DNA of 64,000 bases, taken from contig CM076277.1 of NCBI GenBank assembly GCA_038380795.1, positions 6,105,501-6,169,500 on the forward strand. The letters run 5' to 3'. The notes beneath the pieces are model-generated. The model was not told the DNA's origin and did not search any database. It worked only from the letters and a program-made list of their open reading frames with translations. The DNA comes from Pyrocephalus nanus. Its lineage: Eukaryota > Chordata > Aves > Passeriformes > Tyrannidae. The position numbers and the translations under genes are program-made. Positions 26,333 through 38,030 of this stretch are shown here, piece by piece (within the stretch, counting starts at the first letter, position 1; every line of letters begins with the position of its first letter).

Positions 26333-26455
26333 TGAAATGCAAACAAATAAATTCAAAAAGAACCCACACTGCCATTCTGTGGGGCAGAGAAGGCATCACG
26401 AAGCTTTTGAGATGAGATTATTGTTTAGACTGGATGTGAAGGTTAAAACGAAGCT

Positions 26456-26545
26456 ACATGGAACTAAGTCCACATCCTTGAACACTGCCAGGGATGGAGA
26501 CTCCACCACCTCCCTGAGCAGCCCCTTCCAATGCCTCACAAAGCA
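26456..26545 (-). mobile_element. Short CR1 LINE fragment
   Basis: The stretch containing CCAGGGATGGAGACTCCACC and then CTCCCTGAGCAGCCCCTTCC matches the internal part of the CR1 copies at 15.6 and 36.2 kb. The usual 3' end (AATCATTTAGGTTGG) and the upstream ORF2 part are missing, so only about 90 bp survive. It sits 125 bp beyond a 38-base poly(A) tract, with no obvious link between the two. Confidence 0.75.
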
Positions 26546-27387
26546 CAGGCCAGAGCACCAGGATCAGCAGTTCTTTGAATTGCAAGTTCTCATTCTTCCA
26601 ACAAATGGGAAACGTAACTCAATCTTTAAGAAATCAATGAAAATGTAGAAGGAAACTGCAATGCTTTTCTGAACGGAACTTTTTATAAACAGATTAATCA
26701 TTCCCAGAAATAGAAAATGTCAGTCAGATCATCTTGTTTGACACAAGGTCAGCTTTCTGCAAGTGAGGCCAGTGGCATGTCAGATGTGCAGATAAAACCA
26801 GAGCTCTGCATTATGTGCGCCCAAGGTGCAGTTACCTGTGAAGGGGTTTCATTTTCCCTTCGTCTCATTCATTCCAGTGCTCTGCCCAGCCCTCCTGGGA
26901 CCCAAACCGAGAAACCCAATTTTATTATTGCTCTTTTTAACGCGGCTGCTTAAATTAACAGTGCCAAATTTTTAGCCAAATGAGCAGCAGTGTCAGTAGA
27001 CTGAGCACACACCGGGCTGCAGGCTCACACTGTGCAAATGGATCTACTGGAGACAATTTAAGAAGTTACTTGTTTGTTTGCTCCCACCCCTCAGCTAGTT
27101 ACCACCAACCCAGAGCGAGCATTACACAGCACAGGCAGGGAGCTGCATAGCCAGACCTGCAAGGATCTGTCAGTCAACACTCTTTGTCCTGACAAACTGC
27201 AGCTCTGACATTCCCCTCCTGCCCTGCTCTTGTTCAGGTACTTTTTGTTTATGCTGTAGTGGTGTAATGGTTTGGGAATACAGCTGCACCCCACCAGAGC
27301 ACTGCTAACTCTGGGTGGGTTAAGAATTGGTGCAAAAATGACTGATAAATTCTAAATTTATGAAGAAAAACAGATTATTTTTTAGAA

Positions 27388-27476
27388 TAAGAGAATCATA
27401 GAATGGCCCAAGTTGAAAGGAACATTAAAGATCATCTTATTCTACCCCCTGCCATGGGCAGGGACATCTTCCACTC
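27388..27476 (-). mobile_element. Short CR1 LINE 3' end
   Basis: The plus strand reads GAATCATAGAATGGCCCAAG followed by TTGAAAGGAACATTAAAGAT and CCCCCTGCCATGGGCAGGGA. This is the classic reverse-complemented avian CR1 3' end, including the ATTCTATGATTCT terminal repeat. Only about 90 bp remain. It belongs to a different subfamily from the copies at 15.6 and 36.2 kb. Confidence 0.9.
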
Positions 27477-30400
27477 ATATTTGAGTAAGAGAAATAAATA
27501 ATGAGTATGAGTAATTTTAAAAATCTTATGATTAAAAATGATGCCTAACTGATCTTTATGCTTCTTAATTAATCAGTTGATGAGCTAAAAGTTTCACATG
27601 TAGCATGTCTAGCAGGACCACTGATTTCCCACTCCCCAGATACTCAGGTACACCTTATACTCTTGCCTTTAGGCTCTGGGCACTACAGACAATAATATGG
27701 AACACAGTTCAGAAACAAAGACGTGTAAAGAAACATTATTGTTTTCCTTTGTATCCTTCATTAGAAGTTGAGAGCGGTTTTTGAGATGAAATCTCGTAGC
27801 CTCTGCTTATTAATGAAACTTCAAATAACTTGCATTCTGCCAATGAAGATGGATGCCTTACTGCTAATTGTGCCAGCAAAACCTAAAGGAATATAAGGCT
27901 GTATTTTCTGAAATGTTGGCCATGAATAACATGGAACCCCCAGCATTTGGCCCAAACAATCCTCCTTCCCACCTCCCAGAAAATCCTGGTCTCTCCTGAC
28001 AGCTCCTCCACCACCTGAGTTTTTCCTTTGAGGGAGGAGGATGGACTTGCATTACATTGATTAGGAACAGCATTTATTGCACTTCTGGAAGATGCCCAGA
28101 CATGTCCTGGCAAGGTGAATAAGAGCATGTTCATATTGACATTAGGTAAATCCTAATGGAGCATTTTAATTTATTAAGTTGCTAAAACCTGCACCATTAA
28201 TAAACTAATGTGTAGTAATGATGAAACACTGCAGAGGCCAAAAGATGCACATACAAGGAAGATCTGAGGCTCTGTTGTGTCTTCATACAGACTGATTTGT
28301 GTGAAAACAATCACTTGAGTCACAGTGGGCATGTGTGGCTGCAAATCACAGTGTCAGCACTTAGTGACAGGCTGGCAGGTAGCAGGATTAGCAGCACCAG
28401 CCAGAAAACCAGCCCTGTACTCCCACAATTAACAGTTTTGCCCCAGCTGAGAGCCCAGCTGTGTTTCAGGTACAGTATTGCCCTGCCCCAGAGCCTTTGA
28501 AGGCAGCAGAGATCAGCAGCTATTTCAGCATTTGCCAAAAGTGACAGTGTAACCAGCCAGGCCTGAAAAATAATGGGAATTGTCAACAGTTAATAAAACT
28601 ACTTTAAGAAGTGGATTGATCTCTTTTCAAAGGCAATCTTGCACCTGTGAAAACTTGTCCACAGCACTGTGTATCACTGAATTGTACAACTGGTATTGCA
28701 GGTAATCAGCTGTTTGCACCTACAAAATCCAGCTGAGCTGAGGGCAGGTGAGCCCAGACCTCCCATTTTCTGTAGTTTCTTATGATTCTGTAGTTCAGAA
28801 TAGAACAGTAAAAAAAAAAAAAGAAAGTTCCTGTGGTAACTTCTCTGTGACAGCTTAATAAAAATAATGCAAATATTTGCTAAAGCAGAGCCCCATATTC
28901 ATCTTCCTCTCCCAAGACAGTGCCCTAACCCCTAGTTAGGAAAGTTATACACATTCTTGTGCTGTCCTTACAACTCTGTTTAAACCTCTAATTATTCCAC
29001 GGAAAATGAAAGAGTTTCAAGAGGAAACATTGAGGACTTGCTGCTGATTGAGATGTGTTTTGAGCCAGGCTGAAAAAGGAAGAGATGAGAGTTCTCCTAC
29101 ACCTGGGGGGTGCTCCAGCTGCAGAGCCCATAGGAGGGACAGATCACCTGTGGACAGCCCTGCCTCTGGCACCAACACTGGCAATCCCAGGGGACACAAC
29201 CGAGCCAAGCCTGAGTTCAGGAATACTCAGCTAAGTGACAACCAGAGATGAGCCCCTCATATTCTCCATCTCGTCCTTCTTTGTGGGACAAGGACCAGAT
29301 GGTTTTTGCACAAGAAGTGATACTTGGGAACAACAATTGCTGAAGCTGCTTTAGATGGCACTGGCCTCTCCTCTCCTTTCAAAACCTGAACAGAGGTAAC
29401 ATGATACACTCCAACCCTCTCATTGCAGGAGACATTTAATGAACCCAAGGACTAAGAAAGAGACTTAATTTCTTTTTTCCTGCTTTCTTTTCTCCTCCTC
29501 CTGACCAAGCTGGGATGCATTTCTTATGCAACGCTTATATGAATGACAGCATGCAGAAGGCATAGCAGAGGATTTCCACAACACCAGGGCTTGTATTGTG
29601 CTGCACCTTATTATCATTCTCTAACCCTGCACATATGGTCATCTTCCATTCTTCTAACTGGTTCCAGGGCCCTGGAATTCAGCATGACCCCTGAGGGCTA
29701 TTCTAATGCAATCAGTAGGAATACTATATCCAGGGCCAGTCCAAAATCAAAGGCCTGGCCAAAGCCCAGGATAAATTACAGCTGTTATAAAGAAATCACC
29801 TTTTCACCTTGGCCCTCATATTCTTTCAGTTTACAGTCATAACTCAGCAAGGCCAGCAACATTTGTCATTAATAAACCTGGTTGGATAAACAAGACTGAT
29901 GGATTAACAAGTCACATGTAAAGAAATCTGAGAGAGTGAAAAGCTTTAGACAGGAGGTAAGGATAAGCTGATTTTTTTCTCTCAGATATGAGAAAAATTG
30001 ACACATTTTTACATCTATTTTTCTGTACATTACCTTCACTTGTAACACGTGCTGGCATGACTGACAGCTGTAAGTACAGTAGGTCTGAACAGCTGCTGAA
30101 GAGAGGACACAGCCCTGGCCTAAGGGATTTTGGAACACACAGATGACCATATGATCTATGAGCCTGATGTTACCAGACACCCTGGTGTCACCAAAGTAGA
30201 GACTTCTTGCCAATATTTATCTTTTATCGTGCTTGGACACCATTGTTTTCCTCCAAACAAAACCCTTTTGTGATTTTAAGTGAGAGGAAAAGATATTTGA
30301 CTTAAAAAGATACATAGCCAATTAAGACCCTAATTTCCAAGTGAATCAAAGAATTACCTTGGATAAGAGTAATTTCATTAAGAATGTTAAACTAAGTTGT

Positions 30401-31029
30401 TCCCAACTGTGCAGTTCTGCCATTTGGACAATATATGATTTTCTATTAATAAAACAAATACTCCATGGAGAGAATGGCATGCCAGAATGGGAAGGGTTAA
30501 AAAAGAGCTCTTGGAGACCTGTGAGAAAGAGGAAGAGCAGATTATATTCCCTAGCTCTCTTGGGAAAGCCTATGAGCGTATGATTTTTCTTTATTAATCT
30601 CTCTGTGATTTATAGTATCTTTGATTTGAAAGTTGTTAAATACCTGTTAAAAACATGAAGAGCAAACGCTGTGAAACACATGTTAATAGTTTATATAAAA
30701 GATATCTACAGGAGTACATTACACTAAAAAAGGGGCAAAAATATTATCAAAACTGTACAGTAACAAATATCTGTTAATGATTCCAGATCAAAAATCCTCC
30801 CCAGTGCTACTGTGACAGCACAGAGACAGCAAGGGACAAGACACTTCAGTTGGCTTTAAGAAAGTGATGTCCAGGTGTTCAGAGATGTTTGCATTTAAAT
30901 TCAAACTGATTGAGAAGTCTGTAATCTCTCTATTTTTGTTTCTGACACAATTTGGTCTAATTAGTCCTAATTTGCCACTGGGGTAGTGGCCTCCATGCAG
31001 GAGAGAGAGAGGGTGGGCTGGAGGGAGCT

Positions 31030-31770
31030 GTGAATGAATATTCAAAACCCACATTAGAGGCTCAAAACAATATCCGGGGCAAAAATAATTTATTGGGTTT
31101 TCGATGGGTTTTTTTTTTTAACTATTTGGCCTTAAACTGTCTTCATGTGGCCATCAGCTGTTTACTCTGCAAACATCCCCACCCAGCCGGCACAATGCGA
31201 GGTGCCGGCAGCTGCACAGCACCTTTTGTGTTTTCAATTTAAAGCCTCTGGGTTGATAGTTCACATTAACATGGAGAGAAATATACAACTTGTGAGTTTG
31301 AAAAGCAGTTTTTACTCATAAAAACCTTTGATAGTTTAGCCATCTGGTCAGAGTGAAAGAAGCTCATAAAAGAGGCCCAAATAGGGTCAAAGGTCTCTTG
31401 CTACGTGGGTCAAGGGGGCCGAGGAGGGTTTGCTGTAGTGGACTTTACTAAAAACTTGTCAGTGAGGATCTTTGACAAATTATGGCACATTCCATGGCTT
31501 TTTGGGAAAGTATTTGATTACAGTGTGCAGGAATGTTGTTGATATTTGCAAGCTCTAAGGAAAAAGGCATTTAAATCAGAAGCTGCAAAGGTCCTTTCGG
31601 AGCCATCTCGTGCGTGAACATGCGCAGGGAACATTTTTATTTCAGTCTGCTTTAATTTTTTTTTTTTTTTTTTTTTCCAGTATAAAAAGATTCAGGGAAA
31701 AACAAAACAAAAACCTCTCTACTGCAGAAAGCACAAAGGCTTTGACCTTTGATTCAGGTCATTTATTCTT
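31030..31770. promoter_or_regulatory. Motif-rich candidate enhancer
   Basis: This 740-bp stretch holds several exact or near-exact motifs: the palindrome TGAATATTCA (31035-31044); a GC-rich hairpin GCCGGCAC / GTGCCGGC (31186-31193 with 31202-31209); a DR1-like GGGTCAAAGGTCT (31384-31396); everted AGGTCA half-sites with a seven-base spacer (31743-31761); and TCF/LEF-like CTTTGAT cores near 31326 and 31747. A T21 tract interrupts it at 31656-31676. It contains no known repeat. Enhancer function is inference. Confidence 0.3.
31656..31676 (+). repeat. T21 tract followed by CCAG
   Basis: Twenty-one T bases followed by CCAG and then TATAAAAAG. The join resembles both a splice acceptor and a TATA box, but nothing downstream looks like an exon. 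Confidence 0.9.
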
Positions 31771-31857
31771 TTAAATGGTCACAAATTATAAACCATCCAA
31801 TTACTTTTTTTTTTTTTCCTTCCAACTTTTTGTTTATTGCTTTGTCACTTACCAAAC

Positions 31858-31877
31858 GGGGGTGGGAGGGGGGGGGG
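31858..31877 (+). repeat. G-rich tract with quadruplex potential
   Basis: The order is five G, T, three G, A, ten G. It lies just after a T-rich segment in the desert. Long G runs also slip during replication, so its length is likely to vary between individuals. Confidence 0.6.
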
Positions 31878-32390
31878 AAAGAAAGTTAAACATCTCCCTT
31901 ATTTTTCTGGTTTGTTCTTATCAACCTAGGTTAATTATACTGCTTTTATTCAGAAGAGTTTACTATGAAAAGGAACAGGATTTGAGTAGACTGAAAGCAA
32001 TTTTCTTGTAAAGGTTCAGAAGAAAGCAGAGGAAATAACAACTTTATGAGGTGTTTCATGGCACAGCATTATAATAAGTCATAGTACAGTAGTCATGGCT
32101 TAAGGGACAAGGCTACATCACTAAAACCCACAAAAATAATTGTGTTGTAAGTTTTGGTTTGTTCTCTTCCTTAGGGAGGAGGAAAAACAGCAGAGAAATG
32201 AGTCAGTTAAGATTATGTATGTAAAATATACAATACTAACATTCCTTAGTAAAAATTCACTCTTTCAGCTTAATCCAGCTTTCAGTTGTGCACACTCCAC
32301 CGACTGCATCCTCAGAAAATTGGATGCATATTCATTTAACTTGGAGCAAAATCTGCACAGCATTTTCCGAAGACTAACCTCAACCGGGGA

Positions 32391-32408
32391 GTGTGTGTGT
32401 GTGGGGGG
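32391..32408 (+). repeat. Short GT microsatellite running into a G tract
   Basis: A few GT units followed by a run of G; the only dinucleotide repeat I noticed of any length. Confidence 0.8.
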
Positions 32409-35400
32409 GGAAATTAGGACTATTCCAACTTATTAAAAACTTGCCCGGCTGGGATGACAGCTTGAAAGGCATTTTGCGACTCCTTGATTTAAAGGTATTT
32501 TGTTGTTTTTAAGGTTGATGGGGCAGTTTATAGCTACTGTGAGTGTGGAGGGGTTGGTGTTGCAAGAGATCTGTGTTTTCTTTGCATGCACACAAAACAG
32601 GGCTGTGCTGCCTCGGACACTGCCTTCCTTGTGACAGCTGAAATTAGACTCTGACCTGAAAACAGTGAAACATCATCTCGGCGAGTGCAAAACAGAAATG
32701 CAGGATTACACCAAAAGCAAATAAAGATATGCATCGGTTAGTTGTCACCTGACTGTTTTTTAACAAACATAAATCAGGTTTAATAAGTTGAGTTTCTAGT
32801 TAAGTTTTCCTTTAAAGGAACTTTGATTTCTGTACCTACTATTGACCCTGAAACGTCTGTGTGTCATACAAACACACCAATTTATCTGGCTTCTGCATAT
32901 ACATGTATCTCCTACCTCCTGCCTGGAATTTATTTTACATGGAGATTCTCAGGGGATGTAAATCAGTAAAGCTCCATTGATTTCAGCAGATCGTGGCTGC
33001 TGGGGGCAGCTGATGTATCCACAGAGGTTCTGGCCTAGGGTGTTTATACTGCCTCTAAATAAATAAATAAGAAGCATTAAGAGGTGATTATGTTTAGAGT
33101 GCAGCTCTGCTCCCAAGCAGGTTACAGTGTGACAGTTAAATAGAAATCTGGGCTTGTTAACTACCCTTTAACAGACTTTATAATAAATAAGCTTGCCCAT
33201 TAGTCACGATGATTGCTGTGGAAGAGCAGTGGCTTTCTGAAATGAAGAAAGGAATAATAATAAAAAAAGAACGGTGGGAGGGCAAAGCCCCAAACTGCTG
33301 AGGGTGTGAAATACTCCTGATCTGAACCACAGGAACAGAATAATCCTGCAACAGCAGAGAGCAGTTGTGTGCTCAGTACAGTATTTTGCCCTGATTGACA
33401 AGCACGTTGATACCTCATCCTTCCCCAGGAAGGACCAGCCTTGCCTTGGAGACCTGCTGGAAGCCATGGGCTGGACAAGACATTGCCCATCCTCATGCTG
33501 ATGATTTTTTGCTGACTTTATGTATGGAGTTGCACTGGGAAGAAATTACCTTTCCTAAATCTAGAGAAGGTAACTAGTAAATGCTCTTCTTATTCATGTC
33601 TCTAATCCCTAAATCCTACTAAACTATTTGCCTCAGTAATATCCTACTGCAGTAAATTCCACGGGTTAATCATACACCAAACACAAGATTATTTGCTTTT
33701 ATCCATTTTTGTTGATGCATAAAAGGACATTTTAAATTTCGCTGCTATTTATCTTTAATCATCACATGGGTGTAATTAACCACACGACTTCAACATGTGA
33801 CATGCACAGAAGTATCTCTGGTACTCGTGGGGACCCCCAGCAGGATGGGTGGTGGCCCCTGTGTACTTGAAGACCTCAGTGACCTACAGGCACAACTGGA
33901 TGGGACACAATCACCAGGACAAGTGCAGTGGCAAGGCAAATGTGCTGTAATTTCTCCTGAGAAGGAAACTTGGTTTTTATCACTGAAATTCCTCAGAGAT
34001 CCATTCAGTTAATGTGGGACATCAGTTGCCCTTTGATGACAGAGTCCATGGAGCCTATATATGCCAGCAGCTGCTCTTTAATTATAACATTACCCCAGGA
34101 CCTATGGGGACAAGCAGTTGCAGAGCATATGTGGGTCAGTAGCTGATGAAGCTGAAATTTATCATCGGAATGATGCCCAAGTGCTTTGCAAAGCAGGAGA
34201 ATGATTAAGTATGAAGGTAGCACTAAGCAAGGTTTAAAGATTAAGCTCAGATGAGAGGTATTTAAACTCAGATAATGATGTGAAAGCAATGGACAGTACT
34301 CTTGGTAAGATGTTAAAGGTTAGAAATACAGGGTTTTACAATAGAGAGGCATCTCTTGGATCAGGAAAGCCTTTCTGCAGTCAGCAATGAACCAAATCAA
34401 CTCTCAGTCACACTGGGTTAAATCACAAAGTTATACTCAGTCATTCCTGTGTAAGTGAGGTTGATTTTAGCACATTTCACTGGTTCTTATCTTTGGTTCA
34501 TTTTGTTTTATTGGCATATGCAGATTGTACCATCTTGTAACACAGACAGAGGAATAAAACAAGCACTATATAGGTATGTAGGTATTTACTCCTTGCATCT
34601 GCAGTCAGGAAATTGAAATTGTTCTTTAACAAGAGAGGGGAAGGCCTCTGTTCACAGCACATATCATGGCATTAGGTTTCACATTACTGATTCACAGACC
34701 TAAAGTTACACTGAATTAAAGAATTCATAGATTCCTTTTCTGTGGAGAATCAGAAGTCTCCAGGTCTGTCATGGTTGAATTTTAACTGGGACAGTGCTTT
34801 TCCTAGTCATACCCTGTCCTGAGCACACATTGCATTTCTAATTTTGAGACTATCCTTTCCTACAAGAAAAAAAAGCCAACCAACACAAAACTTAAATCAA
34901 CAGACTGACAGGTGAAACCAGGGTGCAAGTTGGGCTCACTATATTTCATTCAGTTATGGACAACTTCAGCTTTCTATAAGGCAGCTCAGGTTAAAAGACT
35001 TCTCTGGTAAATACAATGGGAAACAAGCAACAAGAAGTGACTAAAGTTTGAGTCATCCACTTGAAGTAATTCTTCCTAAAAACAGTTTGATACTGATGAT
35101 ACTCCTGAATATCTACACTGCAGAATAGCTGTTATTTTTAGGCAACTGTTTGACACAACCATGACCAATGATTTTACTTTTTTAAAACAAATTCTAACTC
35201 ATCTGTTGCTCAGTTATCAACTGTCTTTTTACCTAATGTGGTGGTTAACACTGGACATTTCCTTAACTAAACTTCATATTCACAATATTTCACAGGCTCT
35301 AACATACCAGTTGTGACTGTTTAGCTGCTATTACCACCAAATTTACTCTTCTTGTATTTTTCTGTTGCCTTTTTAATCAGGATTTTTGATTATCACCTTT

Positions 35401-36152
35401 CCAGCACAACAAACAAAACATGGCTATTGGGATGAATTTATCAATCTCCATTAATTATATCAGCAATGTGGTGAAATCATCTATTCTGTCATCTCTGGAA
35501 TATTGCTTGGCTTCAGGTTTGGCTCTCTCAATCCGATTTGTAGATACTTATTCTTGCACTCGTGACCTCCTGATTGGATTATTGGAATTCTTTGCTGACA
35601 GCTCTTCCTGATAAGGCCTCGCTCAGGATTCAATTAATCCAAATGCAGTAGTGAAGAAATTCTGTTAAACAACTGTTCTCTTCTTGTGATGTTTATGGCC
35701 CTTGAGTAGCTGTTTTAAGGCCTGCAGAGGAGCCCTTACTGTATCAGGAGCCAGCAAACATCTCACTCTCCCCATGCCCATCTCGCTCATCAACCTTCTT
35801 CCTGGCTCCACAGCAAGAGGTGCTGACCTTTGGGGTGCTCTTAATCTCTTTATCTACTGACCTTCCATTTACTATCTGCCCTAAGTGTTGAAATAATTTT
35901 ATCCTCAATATCACTCTGTGATCAAGATGGAAAATTTGCCCCTTCCTATTTTACAGTGTTGGACTCCATTCTGGAGTCTATAAAGTTAAGTTTTCACAGC
36001 AGGAGACCATGAGGAGCATCCTATAATTTACCATCCCTCCCTGGGAGCAACTGAGATCACTGTGGTCTTTCTACCCACAGTGCTTTTATCTGGGGGAGGG
36101 TGGAGAAACCCCCCAACAAAAAGTCTACAGGCTCTTCCAGTAGATTTATATT

Positions 36153-36385
36153 GAAACACTGAATCATTTAGGTTGGAAAAGTCTTCCAAGACCATCGAGT
36201 CCAACCTGTGCCTGATCCCCACCTTGTCCCCCAGCTCAGAGCACTGAGTGCCACGTCCAGTCATTCCTTGGACACCTCCAGGGATGGGGACTCCACCACC
36301 TCCCTGGGCAGCCCATTCCAATGCTTGACCACCCTTTCCATGAAGAAATTTCTCCTGATGTCCAACCCACTTCTGTTTGACTGAA
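36153..36385 (-). mobile_element. CR1 LINE fragment, 5'-truncated
   Basis: It begins with AATCATTTAGGTTGGAAAAG on the plus strand. On the minus strand it encodes the conserved CR1 ORF2 C-terminus (GLDIRRNFF, HWNGLPREVVESPSLEV). It is the better preserved relative of the 15.6 kb copy. The open frames at 36028-36485 on the minus strand are this relic, not a host gene. Confidence 0.92.
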
Positions 36386-37644
36386 AACCTGATGAGCAAC
36401 TGGTGTGATCTGTAAAAGCCTTATTAAGAAACTGGAGGAAATTAAGTAGGAACCTCCCATTTTTGAGCGGAAAAGGTGAATACACTCAGAATTCAGAAAT
36501 TAAAAGAAGCTAAACAAAAAACCAAGAAGTTTTAAAATAAATTAACAGAAGTAACAAAGTCATACTCCATTCAGTATTCTTGAGATTGAATGAATAATAC
36601 AGGAAAAACTCTTGCCACAGTCTTAAGACAGGTGGAACCCAGTACTAGCAACAGAGCCTGGAGTGAAATGACACTGCAGGCAGGAATGCTGGACAGACTC
36701 TTCCACAAGATCAAAACTTAAAACATAAAGTTTGCCACTTGCAGATTTGAGGGCAGTATTTACTTGGGCCTTCACCTCTGAATGAAAGAGAAAGTCTGGA
36801 TGACACCTGCCTTTGCACGGGATGTGACTGATTTCCCTGGGATGACACCTGAAGCTCTGTGTTTGCACAGACCTCTCCCAGACCAAGAGGAAAGTCCTTT
36901 TTTGTTTTCCTTTTTAATTTAAGATCTTTCATTGTTATTTTTAATACAGCCCATCATAACAGCAAGAGGGATGACATTTTTCTATCACAGTTTCAACCTA
37001 CTATAATATCTGACTTCACTGACATACACCAGAAAGCCAGGAAAAGTATTTCTGTTCTTTTTGCACAGAACATTGATTGTATTTCTTAGTCAGCACCTTA
37101 ACTGGGGTAAAAAGATATGACTCTTAAACAGATTTTAGTCCTCTTTGGTTGTATTTTCAGGAACTAGTGGGTTGGAGAAACTGGTAAGCCAAACTACTGC
37201 ATCCATTGGGGTAAGGCAAAGAGAAGCTGGAAGTTATCCATGCTATGGGAGCCACGTGTCCACACATCCTGCTCACACACAACCTGTGCAAATAGTTTTA
37301 AAATTCCAGAGCCCACAGTGTGTGTGGGAGGGATGAGGGGACCCTCATGAATCTTCCTAGTAAATCCTGAGGCTTATCATATATTTATCAAAACTTAGCA
37401 GCTGTTTTGCCAAGGGTTTATGATAGATAGAATTTAGATAACTTCTGAAAATTAGGAGTGGATAATAAAGTTCACATGAGGAATTTGTTGTTGCCATTCA
37501 GGAGCGTAGTCTGGCACAGGGTTCAGAGGTCCTGGCCTACTGATATTTGGAGAAACTAACATTTCACTACAGATTTCAGCTGAGTATATTTTACATCACA
37601 GAAAAGCAAGCTTGTGTCAACTGAGTCTAATGTAACCCAGAGCT

Positions 37645-38030
37645 CAGAATCACAGATTCAACAGCTGGGGTTGGAAGGACCCTTTGGAATCACCCAGGAA
37701 TTCCACCAGGGCTGGGTCACCCAGAGCAGGTGACACAGGAACATGTCCATGTGGGTTTGGAATGTCTCCAGAGAGGGAGACTCCACGCCCACCCTGGGGA
37801 GCTGTTCCAGTGCTCTGACACCCTCATGAAAGGAAGTTCTTCCTCAGGTTGAGGTGGAACTTTTTGTGTTTTAGTTCATGGCCTTGCATCCTGTCACTGG
37901 ACACCACCAAAAAGAGTCTGGCACCATCCTCTTCACTTGGCCTTTAAGATATTTGTATGTTCTGATGAGATCCCCTCTCAGTCTCTCTTCTCTGGACTAA
38001 ACAGGCCCAGCTCCCGCAGTCCCACACGCT
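37645..38030 (-). mobile_element. CR1 LINE fragment, longest copy
   Basis: It starts with GAATCACAGATTCAACAGCT then GGGGTTGGAAGGACCCTTTG and runs about 385 bp. It ends in the CR1-typical plus-strand stretch GATGAGATCCCCTCTCAGTC, TCTTCTCTGGACTAAACAGG. The minus strand retains a broken ORF2 tail (VESPSLETF-like) with frame disruptions. The subfamily differs from that of the 15.6 and 36.2 kb copies. Confidence 0.9.

Larger units (their letters stand above)
15851..26455. other. Intergenic, no gene seen
   Basis: Contains T tracts at 18.9, 19.5 and 20.3 kb, everted half-sites at 18240, small hairpins at 17597 and 21250, the CpG cluster at 22.2-22.5 kb, C runs at 23187 and 25696, and the A38 tract. 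Open frames reach 160 codons (19950-20432 minus; 24552-25031 plus) but lack recognisable domains. Confidence 0.7.
26546..36152. other. Intergenic, no gene seen
   Basis: Holds one short CR1 end at 27.4 kb and the motif-rich stretch at 31.0-31.8 kb, then a G-rich tract at 31858 and a short AAAT repeat near 33057. The rest is unique-looking with no coding signal. Confidence 0.7.

Noticed and set aside
31656..31689. T21-CCAG followed by TATAAAAAG as a splice acceptor or core promoter
   Set aside because: No exon-like or coding sequence follows. T tracts before CAG occur by chance, as also at 47102-47124.
36028..36485. Overlapping minus-strand open frames resembling a protein-coding gene
   Set aside because: They translate a CR1 ORF2 tail, a transposon relic.
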